Assembly: GCA_019414205.1 (NCBI GenBank) | Contig: DXML01000012.1 | Span: forward strand, 302,617 to 366,616 | Reading direction: 5' to 3' | DNA from: Collinsella sp. | GTDB lineage: Bacteria; Actinomycetota; Coriobacteriia; Coriobacteriales; Coriobacteriaceae | DNA: 64,000 nucleotides | Shown here: piece after piece, positions 1-8,452 of the stretch | How the letters are laid out: each line of letters starts with the position of its first letter | Numbering within the stretch: position 1 is the stretch's first letter | Notes under the pieces: generated by a model | The model's input: only the letters and a program-made list of their open reading frames with translations | Databases searched by the model: none | What the model was told of the DNA's origin: nothing | Made by a program: the position numbers and the translations under genes

Positions 1-584
1 CCGTCTACCTCGACGTGATCGACGGCTCCGGCCAGAAGCACATGACCCGCAAGGTGACGGTGGTTGGAACTCCTATTATGGGGAAATCGAGCGTATCTGC
101 TGAGTCGATGGCCAAGGTGTTTACTGCTACGGGAAACGCATATCCCACTCATGTCTATTCGCAAAAAGGCGCTGCGGATATTTCCGAGTTTTGCGAGCAG
201 GTAGTCAATGCTGCTTCCTCGGAAGGGGTTCGACCTGAGGTTGTGTTTGCCCAGGCTATGCTGGAGACCGGCTGGCTTCAGTTTGGAGGCTCGGTTTCGG
301 TTGATCAGTGCAATTTCGCCGGCTTAGGAGCCACCGGCTCACAGATCAAGGGCGCAAGCTTTGATAGCGTTTATCAGGGGCTTCTTGCTCAAACGCAGCA
401 TTTAAAGGGCTATGCGACCACCGCATCGCTGACCAACACGTGTGTTGATCCTCGTTATCAGGTTCTTGTCGACAAAGGGCTTCTTGGGGTTTCACCTTGC
501 TTGGAAGACCTTAATGGACTGTGGGCTGTTCCTGGCGACGGTTATGGCCAGAGAATTTCAAAACTCATTGATCGTTTGATTTAG
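1..584 (+). CDS. Secreted glucosaminidase, 5'-truncated by the window edge
   Basis: An open frame runs in from the left edge, so the true start lies outside the window. The first ~20 codons are the end of an aromatic beta-repeat (YLDVIDGSG...TRKVTV) of the kind repeated in the next gene. The rest fits a glucosaminidase domain (PF01832 type), which cleaves beta-1,4-GlcNAc linkages in peptidoglycan outside the cell. Visible signs are AMLETGWLQFGG with the probable catalytic Glu, CNFAGLGATG, a QTQHLKGYA segment and DPRYQ. GC content drops sharply after about position 70, where the repeat ends. This gene and the next look like a pair of wall hydrolases with shared wall-binding modules. A housekeeping or a prophage-derived autolysin is equally possible. 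Confidence 0.85.
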   Translation, partial: VYLDVIDGSGQKHMTRKVTVVGTPIMGKSSVSAESMAKVFTATGNAYPTHVYSQKGAADISEFCEQVVNAASSEGVRPEVVFAQAMLETGWLQFGGSVSVDQCNFAGLGATGSQIKGASFDSVYQGLLAQTQHLKGYATTASLTNTCVDPRYQVLVDKGLLGVSPCLEDLNGLWAVPGDGYGQRISKLIDRLI

Positions 585-659
585 ATTGCAGCCATTTCTT
601 AAACTTCGATTTATATGATGCTGCTAGTCAGGTGATCTTGGTAAAGGCGGAGGATATTG

Positions 660-3071
660 ATGAAGGTCGCATTTCGAAGATTCGTTGCTGCTCTATTTCT
701 TTCTTTGATGGTTTTGCCATTCATGGCATCTTATTCGTTTGCGGCCGACTACGACTCTTCGTCTTCGAATGAAATACTAACAAAAGAGGTTGTGCGACCA
801 GCCGAGGACTTCTCCCTCGACGGCCTCTCCGCCGAGGCGTCAGACGGCGGCGCGCCCCTCCTCGGCGACGAGTGCAAGCTCGGCCTGTCCGTGTCCGGCA
901 ACTCTGGCTCCCTCAGCTACAAGTTCGTCTGGGAGCAGGGCGGCTGGGCCCGTTGGGGCACGATCCGCAAGGGCGACTCGTCCGCCTCGTGCTCCTGGGC
1001 CCCCGAGGTAACCGGCGACGTGAACATCTGGGTGGACGCCGTCGACTCGACCGGCAGGGTGACCACCCGCAAGTTCCCGGTGCACGTTGACGCTTGCCGC
1101 GTCTCGGTCGATGGGGGGACGGACATGCAGTGGGCGCCCGGCATGAGCGTCGGCATCCATGCCGCCGCGGCGCCGGGGGCTGAGCTCAAGTTCGTCTGGC
1201 AGAAGGACTCCTGGTCCAAGTGGGGGACGGCCCAAGCGGCTTCCGCTGCGACTTCCTGCACTTGGAAGCCGTCTTCCTCGGGCAAGTACGAGATCTATGT
1301 CGATGTCATGGTCGGTGGCTTGTCTGCGACCGAGACGCTGTCGGTCAACATAGCCGAGGACTTCTCCCTCGACGGCCTCTCCGCCGAGGCGTCAGACGGC
1401 GGCGCGCCCCTCCTCGGCGACGAGTGCAAGCTCGGCCTGTCCGTGTCCGGCAACTCTGGCTCCCTCAGCTACAAGTTCGTCTGGGAGCAGGGCGGCTGGG
1501 CCCGTTGGGGCACGATCCGCAAGGGCGACTCGTCCGCCTCGTGCTCCTGGGCCCCCGAGGTAACCGGCGACGTGAACATCTGGGTGGACGCCGTCGACTC
1601 GACCGGCAGGGTGACCACCCGCAAGTTCCCGGTGCACGTGGAGAATAATCTGGAAAATTTCAACTCGATATCCATTGAGTCTCCTAATGGCGTAGCAACC
1701 GCTGGTGATTCAGTTGTGATTACACCGAACCTGAGCATTCGCAAAAACCAAGGAATCTTTTATAAATATGTATGGATGAAACATTCTTGGAAGGAATGGG
1801 GTGTTATTGATTCAGGTGAAGGAAAGTCCTCTTTAGACTGGTCCGTGAAATATACGGGTGATGTATCCATCTATGTTGATGTAGTTGATACAAATACTGG
1901 ACAAACTCTTACGTGTAGCACTAATTGTCATTTCGCGCCCGAACAATGGACTTATACTTCCCTGTCTACTTCTGATGCCTTGATTAAGCCTGGCGAGAAG
2001 GTGTCGATCCGAGCAAATTGTGACGGAGTTACAGGATTTCTATCATATAAGTTTGTTTGGAGTAAAAATAACTGGTCAAAATGGGGCGTAGCTCAGAGCG
2101 GATCGAACCCTGCTCTCTCTTGGACTCCCGATAGCCCTGGTGAATATGACTTATATTGCGATGTAAGCGGATCAGACGGTAAGGTGACTTCCCGTAGCGT
2201 GCATATTGGTGTTTGGGGTTTTTCTGGGGTTGCTGCAGTTTCTACTGACGGCAATCTTTCATGGGGTGTGCGCGCAGATCTGGGCACCCTTGATGCGGAG
2301 AAATCCGGACAATTTCAATTTAAATTCGTTTGGGCAAAACCTGATTGGAGCAGTTGGGGAGTACTGAAGAACGGCTCTTCCGAAAATAATGCGTATTTCA
2401 ACCCGTCTGAGCTGGGGTTAAACTCGGGTTACTATGATCTTTACTGTGATGTAACTTATCCTGACGGCACGGTTCATACTAAGTCGACCCAGATTTACTA
2501 CAACCCCATTGGCAGTTCCACTGTGCTTGGCGTCAGCAGGATTAGTTTGGTGACATGGCTTATGTCCCATCAATATGACTCTTATTATTTGGGAACTAGG
2601 TATTCGAGTGGCTTTTCATACGATACCTGTCTTTACCCCAACGGAAGCCCGAGATGGGATGGTTTTACCGGCATGAATTGCACGGGCTTTGTTGCCCATG
2701 CTTACGCTGCTGTCGGTGGAAATGTCTCTGCGATAGGTTGGAATAATTCCCATTCTCCATGGGCTGGTGGCCCTGGTGGTGGCGGCTACATTAACGCTTG
2801 GCGATGGTATGGGTATGCCTGCGATTCCGGTTGCAAAATGTATGAGTTCCGAACTGTCCAAGATATGCTTAATAGCGGATATGCTCAAAAGGGGGATATC
2901 ATTTTCTTTAAGACGGATGGTTCGATTGATTGCCATATTGGCTTTTTCTGGGGTGATACGCCTTATGAGAACAAGATGTGGCATCAGATCTTGCCTGGTA
3001 ATCTAATTGGTCCATGCTTCAATAACGCTAATAAGGGAGAGGTCAGGCAATCTGTCGTCCTGATCAAATAG
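660..3071 (+). CDS. Secreted repeat protein with C-terminal NlpC/P60-like peptidase
   Basis: 803 residues. I chose ATG 660 over the overlapping TTG 657 because GGCGGAGG lies 6 bases upstream. A signal peptide (KVAFRRF plus a hydrophobic stretch ending near ASYSFAA) is followed by about six repeats (residues ~48-615) sharing the pattern YKFVW-x4-W-x2-WG and a closing YVDV/WVDAVD-x-G. They resemble the triple-tyrosine (Y_Y_Y) beta-sandwich type and probably bind wall or glycan. The C-terminus (~620-803) looks like an NlpC/P60 or CHAP-type amidase/endopeptidase: GMNCTGF gives catalytic Cys674 and DCHIGFFWG gives His759. Repeats 1 and 3 are identical in DNA and GC-rich; repeats 4-6 and the peptidase are AT-richer, so the gene is a mosaic. 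Confidence 0.82.
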   Translation: MKVAFRRFVAALFLSLMVLPFMASYSFAADYDSSSSNEILTKEVVRPAEDFSLDGLSAEASDGGAPLLGDECKLGLSVSGNSGSLSYKFVWEQGGWARWGTIRKGDSSASCSWAPEVTGDVNIWVDAVDSTGRVTTRKFPVHVDACRVSVDGGTDMQWAPGMSVGIHAAAAPGAELKFVWQKDSWSKWGTAQAASAATSCTWKPSSSGKYEIYVDVMVGGLSATETLSVNIAEDFSLDGLSAEASDGGAPLLGDECKLGLSVSGNSGSLSYKFVWEQGGWARWGTIRKGDSSASCSWAPEVTGDVNIWVDAVDSTGRVTTRKFPVHVENNLENFNSISIESPNGVATAGDSVVITPNLSIRKNQGIFYKYVWMKHSWKEWGVIDSGEGKSSLDWSVKYTGDVSIYVDVVDTNTGQTLTCSTNCHFAPEQWTYTSLSTSDALIKPGEKVSIRANCDGVTGFLSYKFVWSKNNWSKWGVAQSGSNPALSWTPDSPGEYDLYCDVSGSDGKVTSRSVHIGVWGFSGVAAVSTDGNLSWGVRADLGTLDAEKSGQFQFKFVWAKPDWSSWGVLKNGSSENNAYFNPSELGLNSGYYDLYCDVTYPDGTVHTKSTQIYYNPIGSSTVLGVSRISLVTWLMSHQYDSYYLGTRYSSGFSYDTCLYPNGSPRWDGFTGMNCTGFVAHAYAAVGGNVSAIGWNNSHSPWAGGPGGGGYINAWRWYGYACDSGCKMYEFRTVQDMLNSGYAQKGDIIFFKTDGSIDCHIGFFWGDTPYENKMWHQILPGNLIGPCFNNANKGEVRQSVVLIK
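800..1087 (+). repeat. 288-bp direct repeat, copy 1
   Basis: It encodes the first beta-repeat of the NlpC/P60 protein. I compared it base by base with 1352-1639 and found no difference, synonymous sites included. The offset of 552 bp (184 codons) keeps the frame. Identity across a full domain implies recent duplication or gene conversion. Confidence 0.95.
1352..1639 (+). repeat. 288-bp direct repeat, copy 2
   Basis: Identical to 800-1087. The module between the copies (1088-1351) is a diverged repeat. Recombination between the copies would delete or add exactly 552 bp (two modules) in frame, so copy number may vary among strains. Confidence 0.95.
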
Positions 3072-3154
3072 ACACGTGAGCGTGCGTGCATTCGAATTTC
3101 CGATATGGCTCGTGCGCTCCTATGTTCTTTCAGAAGAAATGGCTGTTCTTATAG

Positions 3155-4435
3155 ATGTCGATGCTTTTCAATAATTTCAAAACAAAAGATCTTACGACAC
3201 GCGAAAACATTATGTGGAACGCTTTTGGCTCCCTGGTGTTTCTTGGATGTCAGTGGCTGATTACCGTATTTGCCGCAAGGCTATCGAATGGATATAGCGA
3301 TGCTGGCGTATTGGCAATCTGCATGTCCATTGCAAATATATATGCTCAAGTGGGCTTGTTTAAAATTCGTTCTTATCAAGTATCAGATTTGACTTGCGAG
3401 TATTCAGCTTCTGAATACATCTGCTTTAGATTGATTTCTATGGCAATGGGACTTGCTTTTGTCCTCTTATATGCCGTCTTTACATGTAGCCTTTCTACAG
3501 CTTTCTCGGTTTTTCTTTACTGTTTTTATAAATCATTCGAAGTTTTTATTGATGTGCTGCACGGAATTGATCAAAAATCCCGCAGAATGGATCTCTGTGG
3601 GATTTCGATGTTTGTGCGTGGCGTCTTATCGCTCGCTGCATTTACTTTAGGCTTTGCTTTTTTGAAGAGTCTAAATGCTTCATTTCTGTTGATGATTCTG
3701 GTTAACGTCCCAATTCTATTGCTGGATTGGTACGGCGCCTTTTCTGTTTGCAATGCCGGCGCATTTCATTTTGCAATTTCTGCCTCTCGTTGGCGTAACT
3801 TATTTGTTGAGTGTTTGCCGTCGGCCATTGGTGTCGTCTGTTGTTCCGCTGTAACAACAGTATCTAGACAACTGCTCGACTACATGTCTGGATCTGAAAT
3901 ATTGGGGATCTATGCGTCCGTTTGTACTCCAGCCGTAATCGTGCAAGCGGGAGCTTCATTTGTGTACGCTCCTCTCTTGGGTGATTATGCGGCATATCTT
4001 CATAACGGAGATTTTAAAAAGATACGGAAATCGTTTGTTGTAAGTGTTGCCTGCTTCATGTTTATTACAGGAGTAAGCCTTGTTTTTTCCTACCTTTTTG
4101 GAGACTGGTTTCTGTGTACGGTGTTTGGCTCTTCAATTAGCGGCTATACGGACTTGCTGTATTTGGCTCTAGTAAGTGCGGTGTCCACCGCGTTGATTGG
4201 CTATCTAACAGACTTGTCGATTGTTTTTAGGAATATGAGGGCAAGTCTGATTTGTAATTTGATTCCACTGTTGATCGTTGGACCACTTACTATTTGGTTT
4301 GTATCTTTGTGCGGGCCCAATGGCGTAAGCATAGCAATAATCATTTCCTTTATCATCGGGTCAATTGCGCTCTGTATATCTCTTGCAAATACGATCAAGC
4401 GACTAACGAGAAATTCGACAACAACGGGGAAGTAA
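3155..4435 (+). CDS. Polysaccharide flippase (Wzx/MOP superfamily)
   Basis: 426 residues, almost wholly hydrophobic, with about 12 predicted membrane helices. It opens with FKTKDLTTRENIMWNAFGS followed by a first helix, typical of oligosaccharide flippases that move undecaprenyl-linked repeat units across the membrane. The length fits the family (400-500). The start is uncertain between ATG 3155 and ATG 3161, as neither has a strong ribosome site. It is AT-rich like its downstream neighbours and ends 5 bases before the GT4 gene, so the two are probably co-transcribed. The substrate cannot be read from sequence; the neighbours suggest a surface glycan. Confidence 0.85.
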   Translation: MSMLFNNFKTKDLTTRENIMWNAFGSLVFLGCQWLITVFAARLSNGYSDAGVLAICMSIANIYAQVGLFKIRSYQVSDLTCEYSASEYICFRLISMAMGLAFVLLYAVFTCSLSTAFSVFLYCFYKSFEVFIDVLHGIDQKSRRMDLCGISMFVRGVLSLAAFTLGFAFLKSLNASFLLMILVNVPILLLDWYGAFSVCNAGAFHFAISASRWRNLFVECLPSAIGVVCCSAVTTVSRQLLDYMSGSEILGIYASVCTPAVIVQAGASFVYAPLLGDYAAYLHNGDFKKIRKSFVVSVACFMFITGVSLVFSYLFGDWFLCTVFGSSISGYTDLLYLALVSAVSTALIGYLTDLSIVFRNMRASLICNLIPLLIVGPLTIWFVSLCGPNGVSIAIIISFIIGSIALCISLANTIKRLTRNSTTTGK

Positions 4436-4440
4436 AGTAA

Positions 4441-5589
4441 GTGCACAGCAATTATTTGATTTTTAGCGCCTGTTATCTCCCTCACTTGGGAGGAGTGGAG
4501 ATATTTACCGAAAACCTCGCTCATGAATTATGCGCTGAGGGTAATAAAGTCTATATAGTGACCAACAAATTGCCTGGACTTTCGGATTCGAGCGTCGATG
4601 AGCATGGAGTCACTGTAATTCGAGTCCCTTGTATATCCTTTTTGGGTGGAAGGTTTTGTCTTAATTCATTTATTAAGTCCCATAGTCTACTTAAGGAAAA
4701 ACTGGGCAGCACCGAGATCGATGGCGTTCTAATCAATACGCGTTTTTACTTTCTGTCCATTGTTGGCTTAATATATTCCAAGTTCAGGAGAATCAAGCCT
4801 GTTGTACTTGATCATGGATCTGCGTATCTGAGCTTCGGTAATCCAATATTAAATATGGCTGCTAAAGCCTATGAGCACTTTATTACTTTTATCGGTAAGG
4901 GGTTTTCTCCCGATTATTATGGAATTTCGGAAAAAAGCTGTGAATGGCTTCGCAATTTTAGTATTGAAGCCAAAGGCGTAATCTCAAACTCAATTGATGC
5001 TACCGCATTTTCATCTTCGAGTTCCGGTAGAAGTTTTAGAGAAGAGTTTCAATTGACGTCTGATTGTCTTTTGGTAGCTGTTGCAGGTCGATTGATTCCA
5101 GAAAAGGGCATCGCTCAGATTATCGAAGCTTCTTCAAATGAGGAACTCACCGAGCAGAATGTTGTTTTCATTATTGCTGGTGATGGGCCAATGAAAGCTG
5201 AAGTCGAGAAGGCTTGTTCTTCCAATTTCATTTATGTCGGTAGGCTGAATCGAAATGACATGGCTGCACTTTTCTTGGACTCTGATTTACTGTGCTTGCC
5301 ATCTCGTTCTGAGGGTTTTTGCACTACGCTCCTTGAGGCGTCTGCATGCGGATGTCCCTCTTTGACAACAGATGTTGGCGGTGCGTCCGAGCTAATTTTG
5401 GATGATGGTTATGGATCAATAATGGAATCTGGAGATGCCGCTGAGATTGTAGAGTGTCTTAAATATTTAGATTCAAATCGCGAACTGCTCAAAACTCAAT
5501 CCAAAAATGTTCGGGAACGAGCTGTTAGCGATTTCTCATTCTCGAAAACCGCACAGCAGGCGGAAAACGCCATGAACGCGAATCGCTAA
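4441..5589 (+). CDS. Glycosyltransferase family 4 (GT-B fold)
   Basis: 382 residues, GTG start with GGGGAAG upstream. The N-terminal half has the glycine-rich GGVE loop (17-20) typical of GT4. The C-terminal half has GRLIPEKG (216-223), AGDGP (247-251) and the E-x7-E nucleotide-sugar motif (E291, E299) in EGFCTTLLEAS. It should be a retaining enzyme that adds a sugar to a lipid-linked glycan at the inner membrane face. The flippase ends 5 bases upstream. The specific sugar is unknown. Confidence 0.88.
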   Translation: MHSNYLIFSACYLPHLGGVEIFTENLAHELCAEGNKVYIVTNKLPGLSDSSVDEHGVTVIRVPCISFLGGRFCLNSFIKSHSLLKEKLGSTEIDGVLINTRFYFLSIVGLIYSKFRRIKPVVLDHGSAYLSFGNPILNMAAKAYEHFITFIGKGFSPDYYGISEKSCEWLRNFSIEAKGVISNSIDATAFSSSSSGRSFREEFQLTSDCLLVAVAGRLIPEKGIAQIIEASSNEELTEQNVVFIIAGDGPMKAEVEKACSSNFIYVGRLNRNDMAALFLDSDLLCLPSRSEGFCTTLLEASACGCPSLTTDVGGASELILDDGYGSIMESGDAAEIVECLKYLDSNRELLKTQSKNVRERAVSDFSFSKTAQQAENAMNANR

Positions 5590-5710
5590 GGGCGGGTGCT
5601 CAATATTCAATTATTATGGATATGAAAGACCGCATCTTTTATATGATATTAGTTTCTGACGACTCTCTACAATATGTTTGGCTCTGATTAGTTTCATTTA
5701 AGGAATGATG

Positions 5711-6406
5711 ATGGCTTCTACTGGTTGCAAGGTTCTTATTGCAATTCCCGCTTATAACGAAGAGGAGTGTATTGAAGGCACGATTGCTGAATTGCGTTCG
5801 AAAGCGCCTCAGTACGACTTTGTTGTAATTAATGATGGTTCGACTGATGATACTGGATCTATTCTAAAAAGATTAAACTGCAAAGTAATTACTATGCCAA
5901 TTAACTGCGGACTTACCGTCGGTTTTCAGGCTGCAGTTCGATATGCTGTTGATAACGGTTATGACTATTTAATTCAATTTGATGCAGATGGTCAGCATAA
6001 ACCTGAATATCTTCCCGTTCTGGTGGATGAAGCCCATAAAACCAATAGCGATATCGTTATTGGCTCGAGATTCATAACTGAAAAAAAAGATACCTCGATG
6101 CGTATGGCCGGATCGAGACTGATTTCATTTCTCATTAAACTGATGTGCGGACAGCGTATTGTTGATCCAACATCAGGTTTCAGATTGTTTTCCAAGCCTG
6201 TTCTCGAGGAGTTTTATTCTGATAAGAGCTTAAATCCGGAACCCGAAACAATCGCATTGCTCATTAAGCGTGGTTATTCAGTTTCTGAAGTTCAGGTGTC
6301 CATGCGTGAGCGTCAGGGCGGAGAGAGCTATCTTAATCCCGTTAAATCGGTGCAGTATATGGTAAGGGTAGTCGTCTCACTTTTATTTGTGCAGAGGTTC
6401 AGGTGA
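5711..6406 (+). CDS. Glycosyltransferase family 2, polyprenyl-phosphate type
   Basis: 231 residues. Three ATGs occur in a row (5705, 5708, 5711); the third is 6 bases from AAGGA and is preferred. A GT-A domain shows AIPAYNEEE (11-19), NDGSTDDTG (41-49), the DAD metal-binding motif (91-93) and DPTSGFRLF (152-160), as in dolichol-phosphate mannosyltransferase and DPG-synthase-like enzymes, which charge a polyprenyl phosphate with one sugar. Unlike GtrB, it has no pair of C-terminal membrane helices. It overlaps the DUF2304 gene by 4 bases (GTGA), so the two are translationally coupled. Confidence 0.87.
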   Translation: MASTGCKVLIAIPAYNEEECIEGTIAELRSKAPQYDFVVINDGSTDDTGSILKRLNCKVITMPINCGLTVGFQAAVRYAVDNGYDYLIQFDADGQHKPEYLPVLVDEAHKTNSDIVIGSRFITEKKDTSMRMAGSRLISFLIKLMCGQRIVDPTSGFRLFSKPVLEEFYSDKSLNPEPETIALLIKRGYSVSEVQVSMRERQGGESYLNPVKSVQYMVRVVVSLLFVQRFR

Positions 6407-6750
6407 TATTTATGTCCGTAACGCTTCGAATTTTCTTGATATTCTTCGCAGTTCTTGTTCTTCTGTTTATTGTTTCCAAACTTAAAAGGTCGCAGATGCA
6501 GGCGCTTGACTGCTTTTTTTGGCTAGTTTTTTGTTTGTGCTTTGTTTTAATGGCCATATTTCCCGATTTTACTGAGTCTATTTCTCGGTGTTTTGGATTT
6601 ATGAGTGCTTCGAATTTTGTTTTCCTATTTGTTATTTTCGTACTTGTGCTTCGCGACTTTTCGAATTCGCTTCGCTTGGCAAAACAGGAAGAACGTCTCA
6701 ATTCCCTTGTTCAATCGATAGCCCTTGGACAGGACAGAAACGATCTATAA
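6403..6750 (+). CDS. DUF2304 small membrane protein
   Basis: Up to 115 residues. It could start at GTG 6403, overlapping the GT2 stop, or at ATG 6412, which has AGGTGA 6 bases upstream. Three hydrophobic helices (about 8-24, 38-52 and 69-87) are followed by a charged tail, RLAKQEERLNSLVQ, that probably forms a short coiled coil in the cytoplasm. Size, layout and place directly after a DPM-type GT2 fit DUF2304. Its biochemical role is unknown; as partner of a polyprenyl-sugar synthase it could be a scaffold or help flip the lipid-linked sugar. That last point is inference. Confidence 0.8.
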   Translation: MIFMSVTLRIFLIFFAVLVLLFIVSKLKRSQMQALDCFFWLVFCLCFVLMAIFPDFTESISRCFGFMSASNFVFLFVIFVLVLRDFSNSLRLAKQEERLNSLVQSIALGQDRNDL

Positions 6751-6767
6751 GGTGAAAGGCTGCTATT

Positions 6768-8321
6768 TTGAAAGCAATCAAGCGTGAAAGCCATAAATAC
6801 TTCTCTCTGGCGTTGCTTGGGGTATTTTTCTCTCTCTACTGCTTTTATTATTTCTATAGTAATCCACGTAAGATTACGCTAATAATCGGTATCGTGGCTG
6901 TTATTTATAGCGTGCTTACCTATTATTTGTTTTGCATCAAGTCCGATTTCCGGTATAAAATTCCATATATTTTTGGCACGCTTGCGCTTGCTCTTATATT
7001 TTTCGCTGCCTTCTTCCCACCTTTCGGTGTTCCTGATGAGGTGTATCACTATCTCTCTTCCTATTGGTTGTTAGACTGCTTTAAGGGAAGGGCATCCTTT
7101 GCTGGAGGGGAATTTCCCATTAGAGCTATTGATCATGACTTAATAGATTTATTTGGGGAGTCTTCTAAAAACATTGGCAACCACTCCTTTAGTAGCCTGA
7201 CTTCATGCTTTAGCCTCTGGGCAAGTGGCTCAGTTGATAAGATTGTGGGCGGTTATGAGTTCACAATAGGCAATTGTAATTTTATTTGTAAGCTTCCCTC
7301 GATGATAGGGCTTGCGGTAGGTATCGCCTTCAACTTTGGTGCAGTTCCGACCTTCTATCTTGGTCGGTTATTTTCTGCTTTTGCCTTCTTCATCCTTGTG
7401 GTTGTCTCGTATAAATTGACTCCTTATTTCAAGCATATCATCCTATTCATCGCTTTTCTTCCAATGACGTTGCACCTTGCCTCTTCCTATTCTTATGATG
7501 CGGGAATCATTGGCCTATCCTTGCTTGTGTTTTCGCTTCTTATGCGTGCATTCGCATGTGGAGAGCATGAGATTTCATTTAGGGAAGTTTTTGGATTCGC
7601 GATCTTAGCGTTTTTCTTTGCGCCCTGTAAATCCATTTATTGCACTGTCTTGTTTTTATTTATATTTATACCGAATAAAAAATTCTCTGATAGACGAACA
7701 GCGATCATCTCAAAGGCGTTGATTCTGTTATTGCCTTTTGTTTCTATCGGAATCTTCAGCCTTTCCTCTATTGCTTCTTTCGCATCTGCTTCCGTTTCAT
7801 TTGATGTACGAGGGGCTGAAGTTGGCCATTTCTATTCCATGGCTGGGATCTTGAGCCACCCGTTTACTTCCTTCGTTATGCTTATACGAACTTTGATTAA
7901 TGGCTTAGATTATTACTGGGAAACGATGTTTGGTTATGAGCTTGGTTGGCTGCAGACCAATCTAGCGATGCCGATTTATTTAATGGTCGTATATCTGTTT
8001 CTTGCCTTTTTTTGTTGCATTAAAGACGAGAATGACTTTCCTGAGCTAAACCTCCCTGTAAGGTGCTGTTTTATTGCTGCTTCACTCATCTCGGCATTTG
8101 GGGCAATTCTTTCGATGTGGCTTTGCTGCACTTTTGATACAGAAAATGTTGTTATGGGTGTTCAAGGACGTTACTTTTTACCGATTGCTCCATTTGTTCT
8201 CTCGGCTCTTCGTTTTCCCAATATTGAATTAAAGGGTTCTTTTATTCATAAGTTATTTCAGGTGGAAGTCCTGACCGGCATTCTATATATTGTGCGCTTG
8301 GTATCCATTGCTACACTTTAG
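6768..8321 (+). CDS. DUF2142-type polytopic membrane protein
   Basis: 517 residues, TTG start with AAGGTGAAAGG 8 bases upstream. About 11-12 membrane helices are visible. The first large external loop carries PPFGVPDEVYHY, which matches the PP-x-x-PDE-x-H signature of DUF2142, a family resembling GT-C glycosyltransferases that use polyprenyl-phosphate sugars outside the membrane. With the two preceding genes it forms a charging enzyme - small membrane protein - GT-C-like set, so transfer of a sugar to a surface glycan is likely. It could also serve as the polymerase that the locus otherwise seems to lack. Confidence 0.75.
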   Translation: MKAIKRESHKYFSLALLGVFFSLYCFYYFYSNPRKITLIIGIVAVIYSVLTYYLFCIKSDFRYKIPYIFGTLALALIFFAAFFPPFGVPDEVYHYLSSYWLLDCFKGRASFAGGEFPIRAIDHDLIDLFGESSKNIGNHSFSSLTSCFSLWASGSVDKIVGGYEFTIGNCNFICKLPSMIGLAVGIAFNFGAVPTFYLGRLFSAFAFFILVVVSYKLTPYFKHIILFIAFLPMTLHLASSYSYDAGIIGLSLLVFSLLMRAFACGEHEISFREVFGFAILAFFFAPCKSIYCTVLFLFIFIPNKKFSDRRTAIISKALILLLPFVSIGIFSLSSIASFASASVSFDVRGAEVGHFYSMAGILSHPFTSFVMLIRTLINGLDYYWETMFGYELGWLQTNLAMPIYLMVVYLFLAFFCCIKDENDFPELNLPVRCCFIAASLISAFGAILSMWLCCTFDTENVVMGVQGRYFLPIAPFVLSALRFPNIELKGSFIHKLFQVEVLTGILYIVRLVSIATL

Positions 8322-8452
8322 TCTTTCAGCGCGCTTTATTGTCTTGTAGATATCTTCAATTGATTTCACCTTGGTATTTAACTTCTTTACCAGGATACTA
8401 ATCAGGTGGGTAAGGATTATGGCGCATTTTAGTTTTAGGGGATGGTCTGATA

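Noticed and set aside
800..1639. Tandem repeats considered as a CRISPR array or phage tail repeats
   Set aside because: The units are 288 bp, coding and in frame, with no short repeats or spacers.
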